A program made the translations under genes and the position numbers. From positions 1,860,001 through 1,924,000 of the forward strand of contig JANATF010000003.1 in the NCBI GenBank assembly GCA_029449245.1: a DNA stretch of 64,000 nt. The letters are read 5' to 3'. Under the pieces are notes generated by a model. That model was not told the origin of the DNA and did no database searches. It was given only the letters and a program-made list of their open reading frames with translations. Origin of the DNA: Mortierella alpina. Taxonomy: Eukaryota; Mortierellomycota; Mortierellomycetes; Mortierellales; Mortierellaceae. Shown piece by piece: positions 35,311 to 47,696 of the stretch (position 1 is the first letter of the stretch; every line of letters begins with the position of its first letter).

Positions 35311-36877
35311 ATGAAGCTCCGACTTTCATCAATCGCTGGGTCAGCGCTCGTCTTGACCTTGACCTTGACCGCACAGGTTGCACACTCTTCCGAACCCAAT
35401 GCTCGCGATAGGGATCCACAATCAGAACTTTCAAAACTGGTCACTCCTGAGGTGATCAGAGCGAACACGGCAATGCCGCCAGCACAGGACAAGGGTGTCA
35501 GCGACGCTGCGGTCAAGGACAGCAATGATCATATGTTTCACATGGACATACTGGACACTGACGAATACGGGGACGAAAACGACGGCGCTCTCGATGAAGG
35601 CGATTATAACAATGACGGTGAGAATGAGGATGAAGATGAGGATGAGGATGAGGATGAGGATGAGGATGAGGAAGAGGACGAGAAGGATGATGAGGACGAT
35701 GGCGATCACGACTATGATGAGGACAGCCGTGATGTTGCCGTCGACTTGGACCTCGACGGAGATACCGATGGTTCGGACAGCAGCAGCCCGAAACACCCCA
35801 GTTCTGATCGCGCGTTCCACTACGCCGACCCATTAATGGCCCCACCCACGGACCAAGAGCAGTGCCATATCAAGCACAAAGGCGATGAAACACACTCTGA
35901 ATCATCATCCATCCCTGAGGATCCAGCACAGTCCGCCACCACCGCTGGTTCCGACAAAGAAGCCCGAATGACGGCGCTTGTCAACTACGAACCAGGTGGT
36001 GCATGCATCGACTCGTTTGCCAATTTCTCCCTCCGATTTCAGGAGCGGTGCAACATCTCTTGCCTAAAACTCATCGCCCATATTTTTGCCAAGCCAGACG
36101 TCCTTGGCCTTGTTGGCTGCTTTGGTTGCGTCAACTTTTTGATATCGGGCGTCTCGGCCGTCATTACCGATTGCGTCGGACTCTTTGCTCCTTATCCCAA
36201 ACCCTCATCAACGGCCACTACGCCCGTACCCACGGGGACAGTCAAGAAGAACAGCTTTGCCGCTCAAGCTGACCTCGACAGCGCCAGCCTTCTGACGGAA
36301 TTGCACCCTAACGATCAAGGCTTGGGAACCTTGGATTTCAAACAGATGATCCACAGCCTACAGCATCTGGACTTGAACCAAGTTCACGACTGGCTGGATA
36401 CAGGAAAGAAGATAATCGAGTCCAAAACACCGGCCGCGAAGGATCAGAAAGTGGAATCGGAATCAACAAATGCATACAAGCTGGAGCCAGAAGATCATGA
36501 GGATGAAGAGGCAAACGAGAAGAAGGAGATGTTCAACAACTTTATCATCAAGGCAGCCTCATTTGCCGATGTAAACGTCGTTTGGACTTTTTTCTTTATT
36601 GAAAAAAATTCTATGCTGCATGTTTTTTTTTTTTTGCTTTGTGCTAACTATCATCTGTCACTCTGGTTATAGTGGAACGTTACGCCAGCGATGCTCGAAG
36701 CCACAGGAGTCTATGATCGATTCCACGATGCAGGAGTTCTGTGAATGGATTTGGTCTCTGTCAGTCTCCAGCATGATAGTCGCCGTGGTATTTTGGTTCG
36801 GCTATCTCAGAGAGCACATGGGTCAACTCACTTGCCTGCCTGATTGTCTGCGCAGAGGAGAGGATATAGAAGAATAA
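35311..36877 (+). CDS. Secreted or membrane protein with acidic stretch, unknown function
   Basis: Two exons: 35311-36570 and 36689-36877, 482 aa. The N-terminus MKLRLSSIAGSALVLTLTLT then AQVAHSS is a clear signal peptide. Residues about 75-160 are an Asp/Glu block made by GATGAG repeats at about 35622-35676. A cysteine-bearing part follows (GACIDSFANFSLRFQERCN, ISCLKLIAHIFAKPDV, LVGCFGCVNFLISGVSAVITDC), partly hydrophobic. With my acceptor (AG at 36687-36688) the C-terminus gains a transmembrane segment, SVSSMIVAVVFWFGYL, and a short basic/acidic tail. The alternative acceptor at 36672 would end the protein after 23 different residues. I do not recognise a family. Confidence 0.7.
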
Positions 36878-37234
36878 ATGTGATGAGTCGATATGGATCA
36901 GAGCACCCTTTTTTTTCATTGCATGTTTTCGACCTTTGCCTCTGTGTGGTCACAGCCAAACCTTAACTGCTCCTGAGAAAAAGCAAACACGCTGACACGC
37001 TGTGACTAAAGGTCCTTTTGTGCCTAGCACTGGGCGCAGCAGCAGCAGCGTTATAAAATGGCACGCGAACGCCCGTGCAATAGCATCCTCATCCAACTAA
37101 AATAGCCATCACAAGCAACACTTCGCTTCAAAGACAAAGACAGCTGATAAAAAATAGATACCTATACCCTGCAAAATCACCTATACCTCCCTTCCCCTTT
37201 TGAGTCCTTCTCCATCCCCCTCAGAATTCCTGCC
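36878..37234. promoter_or_regulatory. Promoter region of threonyl-tRNA synthetase gene
   Basis: 357 bp between two plus-strand genes. A TATAAAA at 37052-37058 lies about 177 bp before the ATG and could be a TATA box, though one such match can arise by chance. A CAG run (37037-37050) precedes it. Confidence 0.35.
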
Positions 37235-39871
37235 ATGAGTGATATCGAGCAACTATCAAGATCTCTTTCTGCCCACGCTGTAGCAGCGGTGCAGCCCCAA
37301 GCTGCAGACATCCCAGCAAAGGCAGCCAAGGGATCCAAATCCAAGAAGATCAGCGCTGCCGGAAGCAGATACCCTTTGGAGGTGCGATGAGAAACCCCCC
37401 CCCCCCGAAATATTCATGTCAGCGGTCTGTCGGCTAACAAGTGTATCCAATGTCACCTTGCTGTAGATATCACCTGCGCCCGAGTACGTTGCTCATCGCA
37501 TCGCCCTCTTTGACCAACTCAAGAAGCAGGCCGATGAAATCGCAGCTGGTAAGGACATGTCGTTGAATGAAATAAGAACAAAGATGAAACAAAAAACACG
37601 CGAGAGCGATCAGGCCCCCTCATTCGTCTACTTCCTGCTTTGCTCGACTCGACCCCTTTCCTGATGATATGATGTCTATTAGCCCAGCCAAGAGTTCCCA
37701 TCACGATCACGATGCCCGACCATTCCGTTCGCGAGGGCATTGCCTGGGAAACGTCGCCTATGGACATTGCAAAGGCCATTGCCAAGAGCCTCGCTGAGCG
37801 CGTGGTCATCGCCAAGGTCGACAAGGTCCTTTGGGACCTGGAAAGACCACTGATCGGCTCGTGCCACCTGGAGTTACTGGACTTTGAGGATGAAGAGGCC
37901 AAGGCTGTGTTCTGGCATTCCTCAGCGCATGTCCTCGGCGAGGCTTGCGAGAAGCACTATGGGTGCCATCTGTGCATCGGACCACCTATTGAAGACGGGT
38001 TTTATTATGAAATGGCCATGAGAGACGAGCGACTGATCTCGCAAAGCGACTATGAAAGCCTCGAGACGGTGGCCAAGAGCATTATCAAGGAAAAGCAGCC
38101 GTTTCAGCGCTTGGAAATCAAGAAAGCAGATCTCTTGGAGATGTTCAAGGTAAAAAACACACACACACACACACACACAGCAAGCACCACCAGGATCGCC
38201 AGTAAGATAGGGACCAATCCAAAAAAAAAAAGTGCCTAACGGTCCATCCTTCTCCTGGTCTAGCATAACCAATACAAGATCCAGCTCATCGAGTCCAAAA
38301 TCGCAGACGATGCTTCGACGACGGTCTACCGCTGTGGTCCGCTCATCGATCTCTGCCGGGGACCCCACATCCCTCACACGGGCCGCATCAAGGCCCTTGC
38401 GATCCTCAAGAACTCGGCCTCCTATTTCTTGGGCGATGCCCAAAACGACTCTCTCCAGCGTCTCTACGGCGTCTCCTTTCCGGATCCAAAGCAAATGGTC
38501 GAGCACAAAAAGTTTCTAGAGGAGGCCGCCAAGAGAGATCACCGCAAGATTGGTCGTGAGCAGGAACTGTTCTTCTTTCATGAACTCTCTCCGGGCTCTT
38601 GCTTCTTCCTACCCCATGGAGCTCGGATCTACAACACGCTCATGTCGTTCATCAAGAGCGAGTACCGTCAGCGTGGATACACGGAGGTCATGTCTCCCAA
38701 CATGTACAACATCAAGCTATGGCAGACGTCCGGTCATTGGGAGAACTACAAGGAAGACATGTTCATGTTCAATGTGGAAAACGACACGTTTGGACTCAAG
38801 CCCATGAACTGTCCAGGCCATTGCCTCATGTTTGATGTTCGTGAACGGTCCTATCGTGAGCTACCCTTGCGGTTCGCTGACTTTGGGGTCCTCCATCGGA
38901 ACGAGGCTTCGGGCGCACTCTCGGGTCTGACGAGAGTCCGGCGGTTCCAACAGGATGACGCCCACTTGTTTTGTCGGCTGGATCAACTCGGTTCAGAAAT
39001 GGACGCGACGTTGGATTTCTTGCAGCATGTCTATGGTATCTTTGGATTTGAATTCTCCTTGGCACTCTCGACGCGCCCAGAAAAGTATCTGGGCAAGATC
39101 GAGGACTGGGACATGGCAGAGCAGGTATGTTCAAAAAACACTCTTGACCATGGCATATATCTCTCTGTAGTTTTGATAAAATGTTTTTTCGTATTGCTTT
39201 TGTCTGATCCTGCCGCTAATAACCTTCTTCTTTTCTTACAGCATCTCGCGGACGCGCTCAATAGATTCGGTCACCCATGGTCCATCAACCCCCAAGACGG
39301 AGCCTTCTACGGTCCCAAGATCGACATCCTCATCCGAGACTCTCTCCGACGGAATCATCAATGCGCCACGCTCCAACTGGACTTTCAACTCCCCCAGAGG
39401 TTCAACCTGCAGTACCGCAACAGCGGCAACGAGGTCTCTGATTTCTCACGTCCTGTCATCATCCATCGTGCCATGCTCGGATCTCTTGAACGGATGATCG
39501 CCATCCTCACGGAGAACTGTGCAGGTCGTTGGGACTTTTGGTTGTCCCCACGTCAGGTTCAGGTCATCCCTGTCGCCGGTCCTCTGTTGCCGTATGCGGA
39601 ACAAGTCCAAAGACGTCTTTTTGACGCTGGGTTCTTTGCAGATGTGGATGTCTCTGATGCGACGCTCAACAAAAAGATCAGGAACGCAGAGTTGGCTCAG
39701 TACAACTTTATTTTCGTGGTCGGATCGGAAGAGGAGGCCTCTCAGTCCGTGAACGTGAGGAGCAGAGATGATGTGGATAGCAAGGCCAAGGGTCAGATCC
39801 GTCCACTTGATCAAGTCATGGAGAAGTTGAGCCAGCTGAGAGAGTCCAAGGTCAAGGGCAGTCGGATCTAG
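37235..39871 (+). CDS. THS1: Threonyl-tRNA synthetase
   Basis: Class II aminoacyl-tRNA synthetase that charges tRNA-Thr. Exons: 37235-37381, 37467-37548, 37683-38149, 38264-39124, 39242-39871; 728 aa, the normal length of the cytosolic enzyme. In order: Lys/Ala-rich N-terminal extension, TGS domain ([17 protein letters not shown]), editing domain ([14 protein letters not shown] with [18 protein letters not shown]), catalytic core (zinc-binding MNCPGHC; class II motif 2 around [19 protein letters not shown]; motif 3 [11 protein letters not shown]) and anticodon-binding domain. I see no presequence, so cytosolic use is likely; dual targeting is not excluded. Intron 3 contains an (AC)n run at 38157-38179. 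Confidence 0.96.
38157..38179. repeat. (AC)n microsatellite in an intron
   Basis: About eleven AC units sit just after the GTAAAA donor of intron 3 of the threonyl-tRNA synthetase gene. Confidence 0.9.
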
Positions 39872-39927
39872 CTTGGCAGTAGTTTTCTTTTTATAGTAAT
39901 GTACAAAAGTATACAGAGGAATGGAGA

Positions 39928-42900
39928 TCAAATGTACAAAGATGCGGCAAAGACGATATCACGCTTGACGAGGACAGACCCTGCTGTGAATTGATCCACT
40001 AGCTCGAGATTGCCCACAGACTTGGCCGCGTCTGCCATCTGCCTCAGCAGTTCATCCAACGACCTAAATGTGCGAACAACGGATCCTTCAAACGCATCGG
40101 TCATCTTCATGATATCCGCAAAGCTGGCGCCCTGTGTCACATAAAAGCATCAAGATGAAAACGCAGTTAGAAAAAAAAACAACGAAACAAGTACACATGC
40201 ATTAGAATAGCCTTCCCCCCCTTCCTTGCCTAAATGCGAGAAACTTACATTTGCCCAAGCATAGGTAATCGCCATAACATCAGGCTTGAACCGCTGCACA
40301 TAATCCTCTGCGTTCTCTTCTCCTCCGACCTTGCTCTCTACTTGAATCCTGCCAATCTCTCGCGCAGTCTCCTGCAAGACTCGCAGTGGTGTCGCCAGTT
40401 CCTCAGGCATGGTCGTAGGCGTATCCCGTAGCTTCTCCTGGAAACAAAAGCAACTCATCAGGGCCACGATTTGTGGCACCGACCACTCGCTGAAGACTCC
40501 AGAGAACATGAGCTCCGTCAGCAGCAAGGCATCATCTCCTGACTTGATCTCACAGGCGACTCGACCTTTCAGCTCAATCACATCTGAAGGCGAGATAAAT
40601 CCTAACCGCCTTAGAACGCGCTTCCTGGCCTTGAGATCATCCATCTGAATCGCCGAAAGGGCACTCCTGAGCTTCTCATTCAGGGTCCTGATCTGGGAGG
40701 TGAGTTCGAGTCGCTTGAGAAAGCTGCCGTATACGCGTGCTAGCTCTTGGAACCCGGCCTTTTCAAGAGGATGCTCGTAGAGCACATGCTCCACAGCCTC
40801 AATCCGACGCACAGCCACCTGCAAATTCTTGTCCTGGATCCTCATATCTTCAATAGGGTCAATAAGTGGTATACCGTCCGGAAAGAGTTTCTGCAATTGT
40901 TGTAAATACTTGTATACCATCTGTCGTTTCGCCAGATCCCACTGCGGTTGGCTCGGCACAAGGAGCATAGGCATCCCATAAAACTCGATATTGGCAAGAG
41001 ACACCGGTACGAGATTGAGTTCCCCATTCACACCCTCGGGGCACGCCTTGACACCCGTCGCAAAGCCATCTGAATTCGTTAGGACAGTACTGTCGGGTGC
41101 GCAGTGAAGCAACACATTCACAATGTACGTCAGCTCCTCCTCCTGTGAACTTCCCTTGGCTCTCCGCTTATTAACCGAGTGAAGAACACCCCACCCAAGG
41201 TCCTGGTCCTCGATCCTTACACGTAATGGCCTGCCTCGCTTTAGATAGGGCAGGACGTTCGACGGCTGGTTGATTGTGGCTCGCAGTGTCCTAGCCAACG
41301 ATTCCAATTGAATTCGAAGGTTGTGGTAGGTCTCGACGCTATCCTCATCCTGAACCTTGCACGCTGTCCTCTCTAGCACCAGCCGATCCAGTTCCTTTCG
41401 CATCTGAGGGATGTGAACACTGTTTTGAAACTGGAAAAAACTCTTTTCCATGATAAACTCTGGAGTCACTCCCTCCACCCGCAGCATGTTCAGGATCATG
41501 TTGTAAGACAAGTGAAAGGCCGAGTCCAGTGGATCTGCAGTTCCAAGCACCATCCCCTTGGCTATGGACGGTTCCATCTTGGCGTTGAGCATGAGGGTGA
41601 CAAACCCGCGCTTATCCAGACCTCGACGACCGGCTCGCCCCGACATCTGGATATACTCACCTCCCGTAATGAACCGATTCTTCGTGCCATCAAACTTTTG
41701 TACACTGGTGAACACAACGGTTTTCGCTGGCATATTTAGACCGATCGAAAAGGTCTCTGTGGCAAAGAGAAGCTTGAGAAGACCCTCCTGAAACAGGAGC
41801 TCGACCACCTCCTTTAGAATTGGTAAAAGTCCGCCATGATGAAAACCAATGCCCTTTTGAAGCAGCGGTAGCATGCGCGTGATCTGCGGTAGATTCCTGT
41901 CCTTCTCCGAGAGCGAAGCCATCGCATTGTTGAAGATATTAGCAACGAGCTTGGCCTCCAGTTCAGTGTTGATCGAAAGGTCCATCACCTCCAGCGCATA
42001 TGCCTCGCACTCCCGCTTACTGAAACTAAAGACAATGACGGGATGATGCGACTTCGTGATGACGGTGCGCACGATCTTATAGATATCCGATGGTCCATCT
42101 AATGCGGCGGATATACAGTATTTTTGGTGTTACTTTCTGTAATTGAAGACGGCGTCGGATGTACAGAGCGAGAGATACGGATGATATAGCCCACTTGTGT
42201 GTGTACGTGTGTGCCACGATGAAAGCAAAAACCTACCCGTTGATATGTCGCTTACTGGCAGACCTTTTGGCTGCGATCTGGGTCCTGCATCCTTACGTTT
42301 TTTTCCAAAGGTTCCGCCACCTGCTTCCTCAAGAGCGAGCACGGCCTTCCTGAAGTTGTCCTCCCTGAACTGTCCTTTTTCGTCGACTACAAGATGCAAG
42401 CCGTCTCCACCCTCAGGGAAGAGGTAGTGCTGAAGTGGTGTCGGCCGGAAATCCGTGTAAACGACATGACATGGCTGCTGTTTGATTTTGCATATCCATT
42501 CAGCAAACTCCATCGCATTAGGGATCGTTGCAGATAGGAATACATAGTGACATTGAGGAGGCAACAGGATGATCGTTTCTTCCCACACCACGCCCCGCTC
42601 TAACAAAAAAAAAAAGCATAAGATTCGGCGTGTTAATTTTCCTTCCAAAGATCGGCATTTGACAAAATCATTCGCAGGCGGAAGAAAAGAAAAACGTACC
42701 AGAGTCTTTCATGTAGTGGATTTCGTCAAACACAACCCATGCCAGCTCGCGCACCACCTCTGATCCCCTGTACAGCATTCCTCGCAGAATCTCTGTTGTC
42801 ATGACAAGACAAGATGCGTTGGGGTTGACGGTGACATCGCCGGTCATCAGTCCAACATCCCCAAACTCCTCCTGCAACTCCCGATATTTTTGATTGCTCA

Positions 42901-43690
42901 ACGCCTTGATGGGACTGGTGTAAATTACTCGTTGCCGGTCCCTCAGACAGGTGGCGATCGCATATTCAGCCACGACCGTCTTTCCTGCAGAAGTATGTGC
43001 TGACACCAAGACAGACTCCTTGCGCTCAATCGAGTACTTGGCGAGCGTCTGGAACTCGTCCAGTTCGAAAGAATAGTATCTTGCTGGAGGCTCGAGCGGA
43101 ATGTGCTCTGACAGCGGCACATAGTCCCAGTTTGGCGGGAGCGCAACATCGTGGCGAACCTACCATGGTCAGGAAAACAATAACAGGAAAAGTGATTCGG
43201 TTAATAGCCGAATCCACCATTTTGTTTTTTTTGGGCATTTCCACTCCATTTCCAGTCGGTTTGATAGGTCTTTTAGAGCACGCACTTTGTGAGGAACAAG
43301 AGATATTTCTTCCTTGGGTGCTCCAGCAGGCGCCAGCAAGTCGGCGGCCGAGGGAATCAGCACCACTTGCTCGGATTCGAAGCTGTCTGTGATGGTGGGC
43401 ATGGGGGAATAGCTCCGAGGCCTTTTGTTCTGGGGGTGGGTATCGTCTGTGTCCATCTCACGGTCTTGCATGTTGTCGGCCATTTCTCGGTCCGCGTCCT
43501 GTGGGGTGATGGATCCTGGTGGATTCTGACCATCTCTGCTACTGGTGCTGGCGCTGTTGCTGTGATTCGCTGAGGCACGGTGGCGCTTCTGCCGTACACG
43601 CGGCTGGATCTCTGCATTCGTGTAGGCCGAGAAGTCTCCGACGCTGGATTCCTCAAACACGTCAAAGCCGTCCGTGTTGTCATTGAACAT
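39928..43690 (-). CDS. MTR4: MTR4-type DExH RNA helicase (exosome cofactor)
   Basis: Nuclear 3'-5' RNA helicase that feeds RNA into the exosome as part of TRAMP-like complexes. Exons (minus): 43690-43286, 43159-42700, 42599-42237, 42098-40249, 40131-39928; 1093 aa. A low-complexity N-terminus of about 130 residues is followed by Walker A AHTSAGKT (Lys195), [15 protein letters not shown], the DEIH box (most homologues have DEVH), [25 protein letters not shown] (motif VI), an arch/KOW insertion, and a DSHCT C-terminal domain ending [21 protein letters not shown] across intron 1 and the [14 protein letters not shown] block across intron 2 match MTR4 rather than SKI2. The stop is 56 bp from that of THS1. 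Confidence 0.95.
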
Positions 43691-43871
43691 GGCGGGCAGC
43701 GGTGAGGACAGTTGTACGAGAGGCCAAGAAGAGAGTGAAGGCGAAGCCAAAAGTCCAGCAACACGAAGTCAAGGCTAAGCCACAAGGTCCGTTGCATTCA
43801 CGCGTGCGTGGGTCGCGCTGAGTTTTATTTGCCATGCCAGAGTGAACGAGCTATATGGACAGAGGGGATCT

Positions 43872-46177
43872 TCAAGCCATGTATCCCCATTGCTTTTCGC
43901 GGATGCGAATAAACTTGGCCAGGTACATCACGCCAGCCATGGTCTCTTCTGCCGAGGGCAAGATCTCGGACTCTGGCAACATGAACCCGTAGCGTCCAGT
44001 GTCGCGGAGCTCGACAAAGTACGAGTACTTGACTTTTCCTACGGCATAGGTCCTATATACGTATGAAAGGATTAGACACAGGTCGCGATTATTACACCAA
44101 TGGAGCTGTCACCTCGAAAGCCCACATAGCAAACGCAGCATAGCACTGTTTCTTGCACTCACCAGTCAATCGACCCACCGCTGGCTTCTTGAATAACATC
44201 ACAGATACTGCCCACTGTGAACTTCTTTCCATGAACATCGTGCAGCGCCTTGGCGGCTCCCATGCCTGCCTCCATTATATCCTCGTTGTCATTCGGGATG
44301 ATGGAGCAATCGCCGCCAAAGGGCGACATCCAAAGCTGCGAGTACGAGTGTAGATCAATATACGAGACCACGTTCTTGCGTCCCAGAATGAAATCAGACA
44401 TCATCTTGGCTTCCTTGGCTGCAAAGGCTTCCGGTCCGTGATAGGCCTCATTACAGGGATTGGCTGAAGGACCTTTGTCACTCCAGAGGTAACCCCAGTT
44501 GCGATTGGGATCCTGTTTTGTTTTGTGTTTCGGTGGCCATAGGAGTCGTTGGACCAACGAAGGACGGGAGATGTAGAATCAGTTTCGTTATCCTCACATA
44601 CACCTGTTGGGATCATTTCAGAATTGAGCTCGGATAGAACGAAAAAAAAAATGAGGCCCTTACAATGCCGGGACAGAGTGGTACTGAAGTCGGTTGTCGG
44701 TTCTTTCGCCACATGCGGTTATGTTCCCAGGTGTAGACATAGCCATCGGCATTCAAGAGCGGTACGATCACAAACTCGAATTGATCCACCAGTCGCGTAA
44801 TCTTCTTGTTATTGCGGTAGCCCAAGATCAACTCCTTGGCGATATAGGTCGCAATGGCTGGTCCGATCCATTCTAGAGTGGAGTTGACACGAGCGAAGGG
44901 GCGTGAGAAAGAGGTACAAAATAAAAAAAAAAAAAAGAGTCCAGCGAAATGACCGGATATGCAAAAACTGCGATGAGCGAGACTGATTTGACATGCCTCT
45001 TTTCATTTCCTTTTACAGTTTTGTTAATATTACCTCTGGCGTGCTGCCCGGCATTGATGACAATCGCTTTTGGATGCTTTTTGGGCTTGGATGGTTTTTG
45101 AGCCACTCGAGTCTTACGCCCGAGGAGCCCTGACCACCATGTGGCTCCCTCCCCCAACAAATCCAGATCACTCTCATTCTCATCCTCGTCCTCGTCCTCA
45201 TCCTCCTCTTCGTTCAAGTCCTCATCGGCCCAATCCGCCATACCAGAGCCTTTTCGCTTCTTGTCCTTCTTGACTTTATATCCATGAATAGACATGCCAA
45301 AGATCTCTCTGCCCTCATACGTGTGCCCGATCGAGACCCGCTTGACGAGCTGTGGATACTCCTTGACCATGGTCTCTGTGAAGTTGTTAAGAGTCTCAAA
45401 CTCATGGTAGTTCAGCCAGAAGGCGTTGTTGGTAAAGTTCCAGTTGCTGCCCTGGCGGTTCTGGATCATCATGGCCGGCGGCTGCTCAGGCACGAGTGCT
45501 TGCAGGTCGGGTATCATGACGGTTGAAGGGATGGTCTGGGTCACTGTCTTGAAATCATTCAACTTTTCAGAAGGCACTCTCACGTCCACTGTTCCAATTC
45601 TCAGGTTGGACCATAGGTCCAAGTTATAGCTCTAAAAAAACGCAGTGCAGAAGGGGGTACGAGGGGAAAGTGTCAGGAGAGACGGTTGGGGGTCAGACAG
45701 AGAGTACTGAGTGCTCAAAGGTGGGGATAGGCGCTGCTTGAAGCGATTTCGCTGTCATTGTCCGCTAGCTTTTTGCCCAGGGAACAGCACAACAGGTTCA
45801 AGGTCGGTCGGGCCGCATGAATTTAAGTGTGAAACTATCTCACGCGAGCGGCAATGCAAAGGGCAGCATACCTCAACGGTCTGCTTTAGAAGCCTCAGTT
45901 GCTCCGGAGAGGACACATCGACCCGCAAAACTTGTTCGCCGTCAAAGCGAGCGTATGTGCCGGTGTCGCTGTTGTCTCTGTTGTTGGTGGGGAAGAGTGG
46001 CTGTCTGCTGTGGTGGAAGGGGGCAAAGGGCTGTTGCTGGTGCTGCTGTGGCAGGTCTTGCCATGACTGCTGCTGTGGCTCTGGCTGGGGGTACGCCAGG
46101 GCGTGCACAGCACAGGACAGAGACAACGACAGCGACAGCGAGAGAGCTATTGAGGTGTTGTTCCAAAGACGACGCAT
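43872..46177 (-). CDS. Secreted M14 metallocarboxypeptidase
   Basis: Zinc carboxypeptidase of the A/B type. Exons (minus): 46177-45872, 45631-45034, 44872-44664, 44512-44163, 44052-43872; 547 aa. A signal peptide ([20 protein letters not shown]) is followed by a propeptide-like region. Zinc ligands are His299 and Glu302 (QHAREWIG, split by intron 2) and His426 (IDLHSYSQ). The catalytic Glu is Glu502 in [13 protein letters not shown], so, unlike ECM14 pseudo-peptidases, it should be active. DPNRNWG carries the substrate Asn/Arg pair. An acidic insertion ([15 protein letters not shown]) with a basic flank sits ahead of the first zinc ligand. Start codons of this gene and bL21m face each other across 269 bp. 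Confidence 0.92.
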
Positions 46178-46446
46178 GGTGCTTGGAATGCGCGCGTGTG
46201 TGTGCTTGGTGAGTGCGTGAGAGGGAGTGGAACGGGGAATCAAAGGGACAGAGCTGACGCCCAACCTTTTGGCTTTTTTTCCCCGTGCGCAGAATTCGGA
46301 TTGAGGATGATGGAAATACAGGCTTTCCAGCTCAGTCACCTGGAGGCCTTTAATTCCAGGCAACAGTAAACAACCAGTCGTACTCTCCGTCAACGCTTCC
46401 ATTCGGCCACCTTCGTTCCTCCCGTACACCCCACACCTACATCACA

Positions 46447-47273
46447 ATGCTCCGGTCAATCTCGACCCGCCTGGTCGGTGCTGCCCGCATCAGTGGTAAA
46501 TACCTTGCAGCGAAGCTGCAGTCAGGAAATGGAGCTTCTACTCGATAACCAGGACCTACAATGTGGATTTCACACTCGCAGACAATCTCGAGTTGTAAAG
46601 CCAGGCCAGGAACGGTTGCATTCTTGCCTTCCCCCTCAACTCACCCGCTCCTCTTCATTTTGTATCTGTCGCAATAGCCATCTCACCCTCAAGGCTCTTC
46701 TCATCCACAACTGCTGCATTCCAAGGTATGGCCTCACAAGCGCTTAGCTCCGGTTGCTTCTGCGATTTGACGCATTATTGTTTTCTTGTTCTCGGAGCAC
46801 TAACTATCCAGTCCATAACAACTCCAACACTGTATCCACACTTAGCAACGCCTACATCATTCAATGCGTCGCCAGCAGGTTCAACAGCCACCTCAGAATC
46901 GACCCCCTCTTCGCCTGTCAACTTGCTTCGTGATCAGCTTCGCTACTATGCAGTCGCCGAGATCAAGAACCGCCCCTACCTGATCACAAAGAACGACATT
47001 ATTGTTTTGGACAGACTCAAGGATGTCAAGCTGGGAGATGTGATTGAGCTCAATCAGATCAAGGAGCTGGGATCCAAGGACTATGCCATTCAAGGAAAGC
47101 CCTATGTATCGTCCGAGTACTACTCGATCAAGGCTACGGTCATTGAGCAGCCCAAGGGCAAGATCATTGAGACGTTCAAGAAGAAGAGGAGAAAGCACTT
47201 CCAGAGGCGGTACCACATCAAGCCTCTTCATACGCTTTTGCGTGTGAGTGAGCTTGAGGTCAAGGCGCAATAA
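46447..47273 (+). CDS. MRPL21: Mitochondrial ribosomal protein bL21m
   Basis: Large-subunit protein of the mitochondrial ribosome (yeast Mrpl49). Exons: 46447-46495, 46678-46725, 46846-47273; 174 aa. The first two small exons make an Arg/Ser-rich presequence (MLRSISTRLVGAARIS then SPSRLFSSTTAAF). The L21 domain runs from about residue 75: YYAVAEIKNRPYLITKND, VKLGDVIELNQI, ATVIEQPKGKIIETFKKK and the basic KHFQRRYHIKPLHTLLRV. The acceptor of exon 3 (CTTAG at 46841-46845) was chosen for phase and pyrimidine context; nearby AGs that also fit would shorten the spacer only. Confidence 0.88.
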
Positions 47274-47696
47274 AGGGACGTTTTGTATCAACAGGATGAA
47301 CACTCGGCGCCTAGCGCTGGATCATGGAACCACCAGCGATGATTGCTCGTGCTGGACGCATAGATTGTAATAAAAGAATATCTTATCCAAGGACACCGAA
47401 GGGTTTATGGTATATTCACGCGTTGTCATCAGCATAGAAATGCAGCAAAGAGCACGAATCTCTAATTGAAAGTCTCCCTCTTTAATTGCACACGGCATAC
47501 GTCACCTCGTAGAGGGGCCTTGCCCACGTCTTCACTTTTTCAACTAGGGTACGCGCATTCACTCATTCCTCCTTACAACGCTCTTCCATCACTCCCACAG
47601 GAACTCGACTTTTTTTCACGGACCCCCAGGACAGCCAGATACATAGACTTCGGCGCACTCACCAAGGCACCTCTCAGCACACAACCAGAATACACG
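47274..47696. promoter_or_regulatory. Intergenic region between bL21m and RPN9
   Basis: 423 bp on the same strand. An AATAAA at about 47369 is a possible polyadenylation signal for bL21m. The second half is a C/T-rich leader for RPN9. I see no proteasome PACE element (GGTGGCAAA) here. Confidence 0.35.

Noticed and set aside
43872-46177. ECM14 pseudo-carboxypeptidase identity for the M14 gene
   Set aside because: ECM14 proteins lack the catalytic Glu; here Glu502 in YFVELRD is present along with all zinc ligands, so an active peptidase is more likely.
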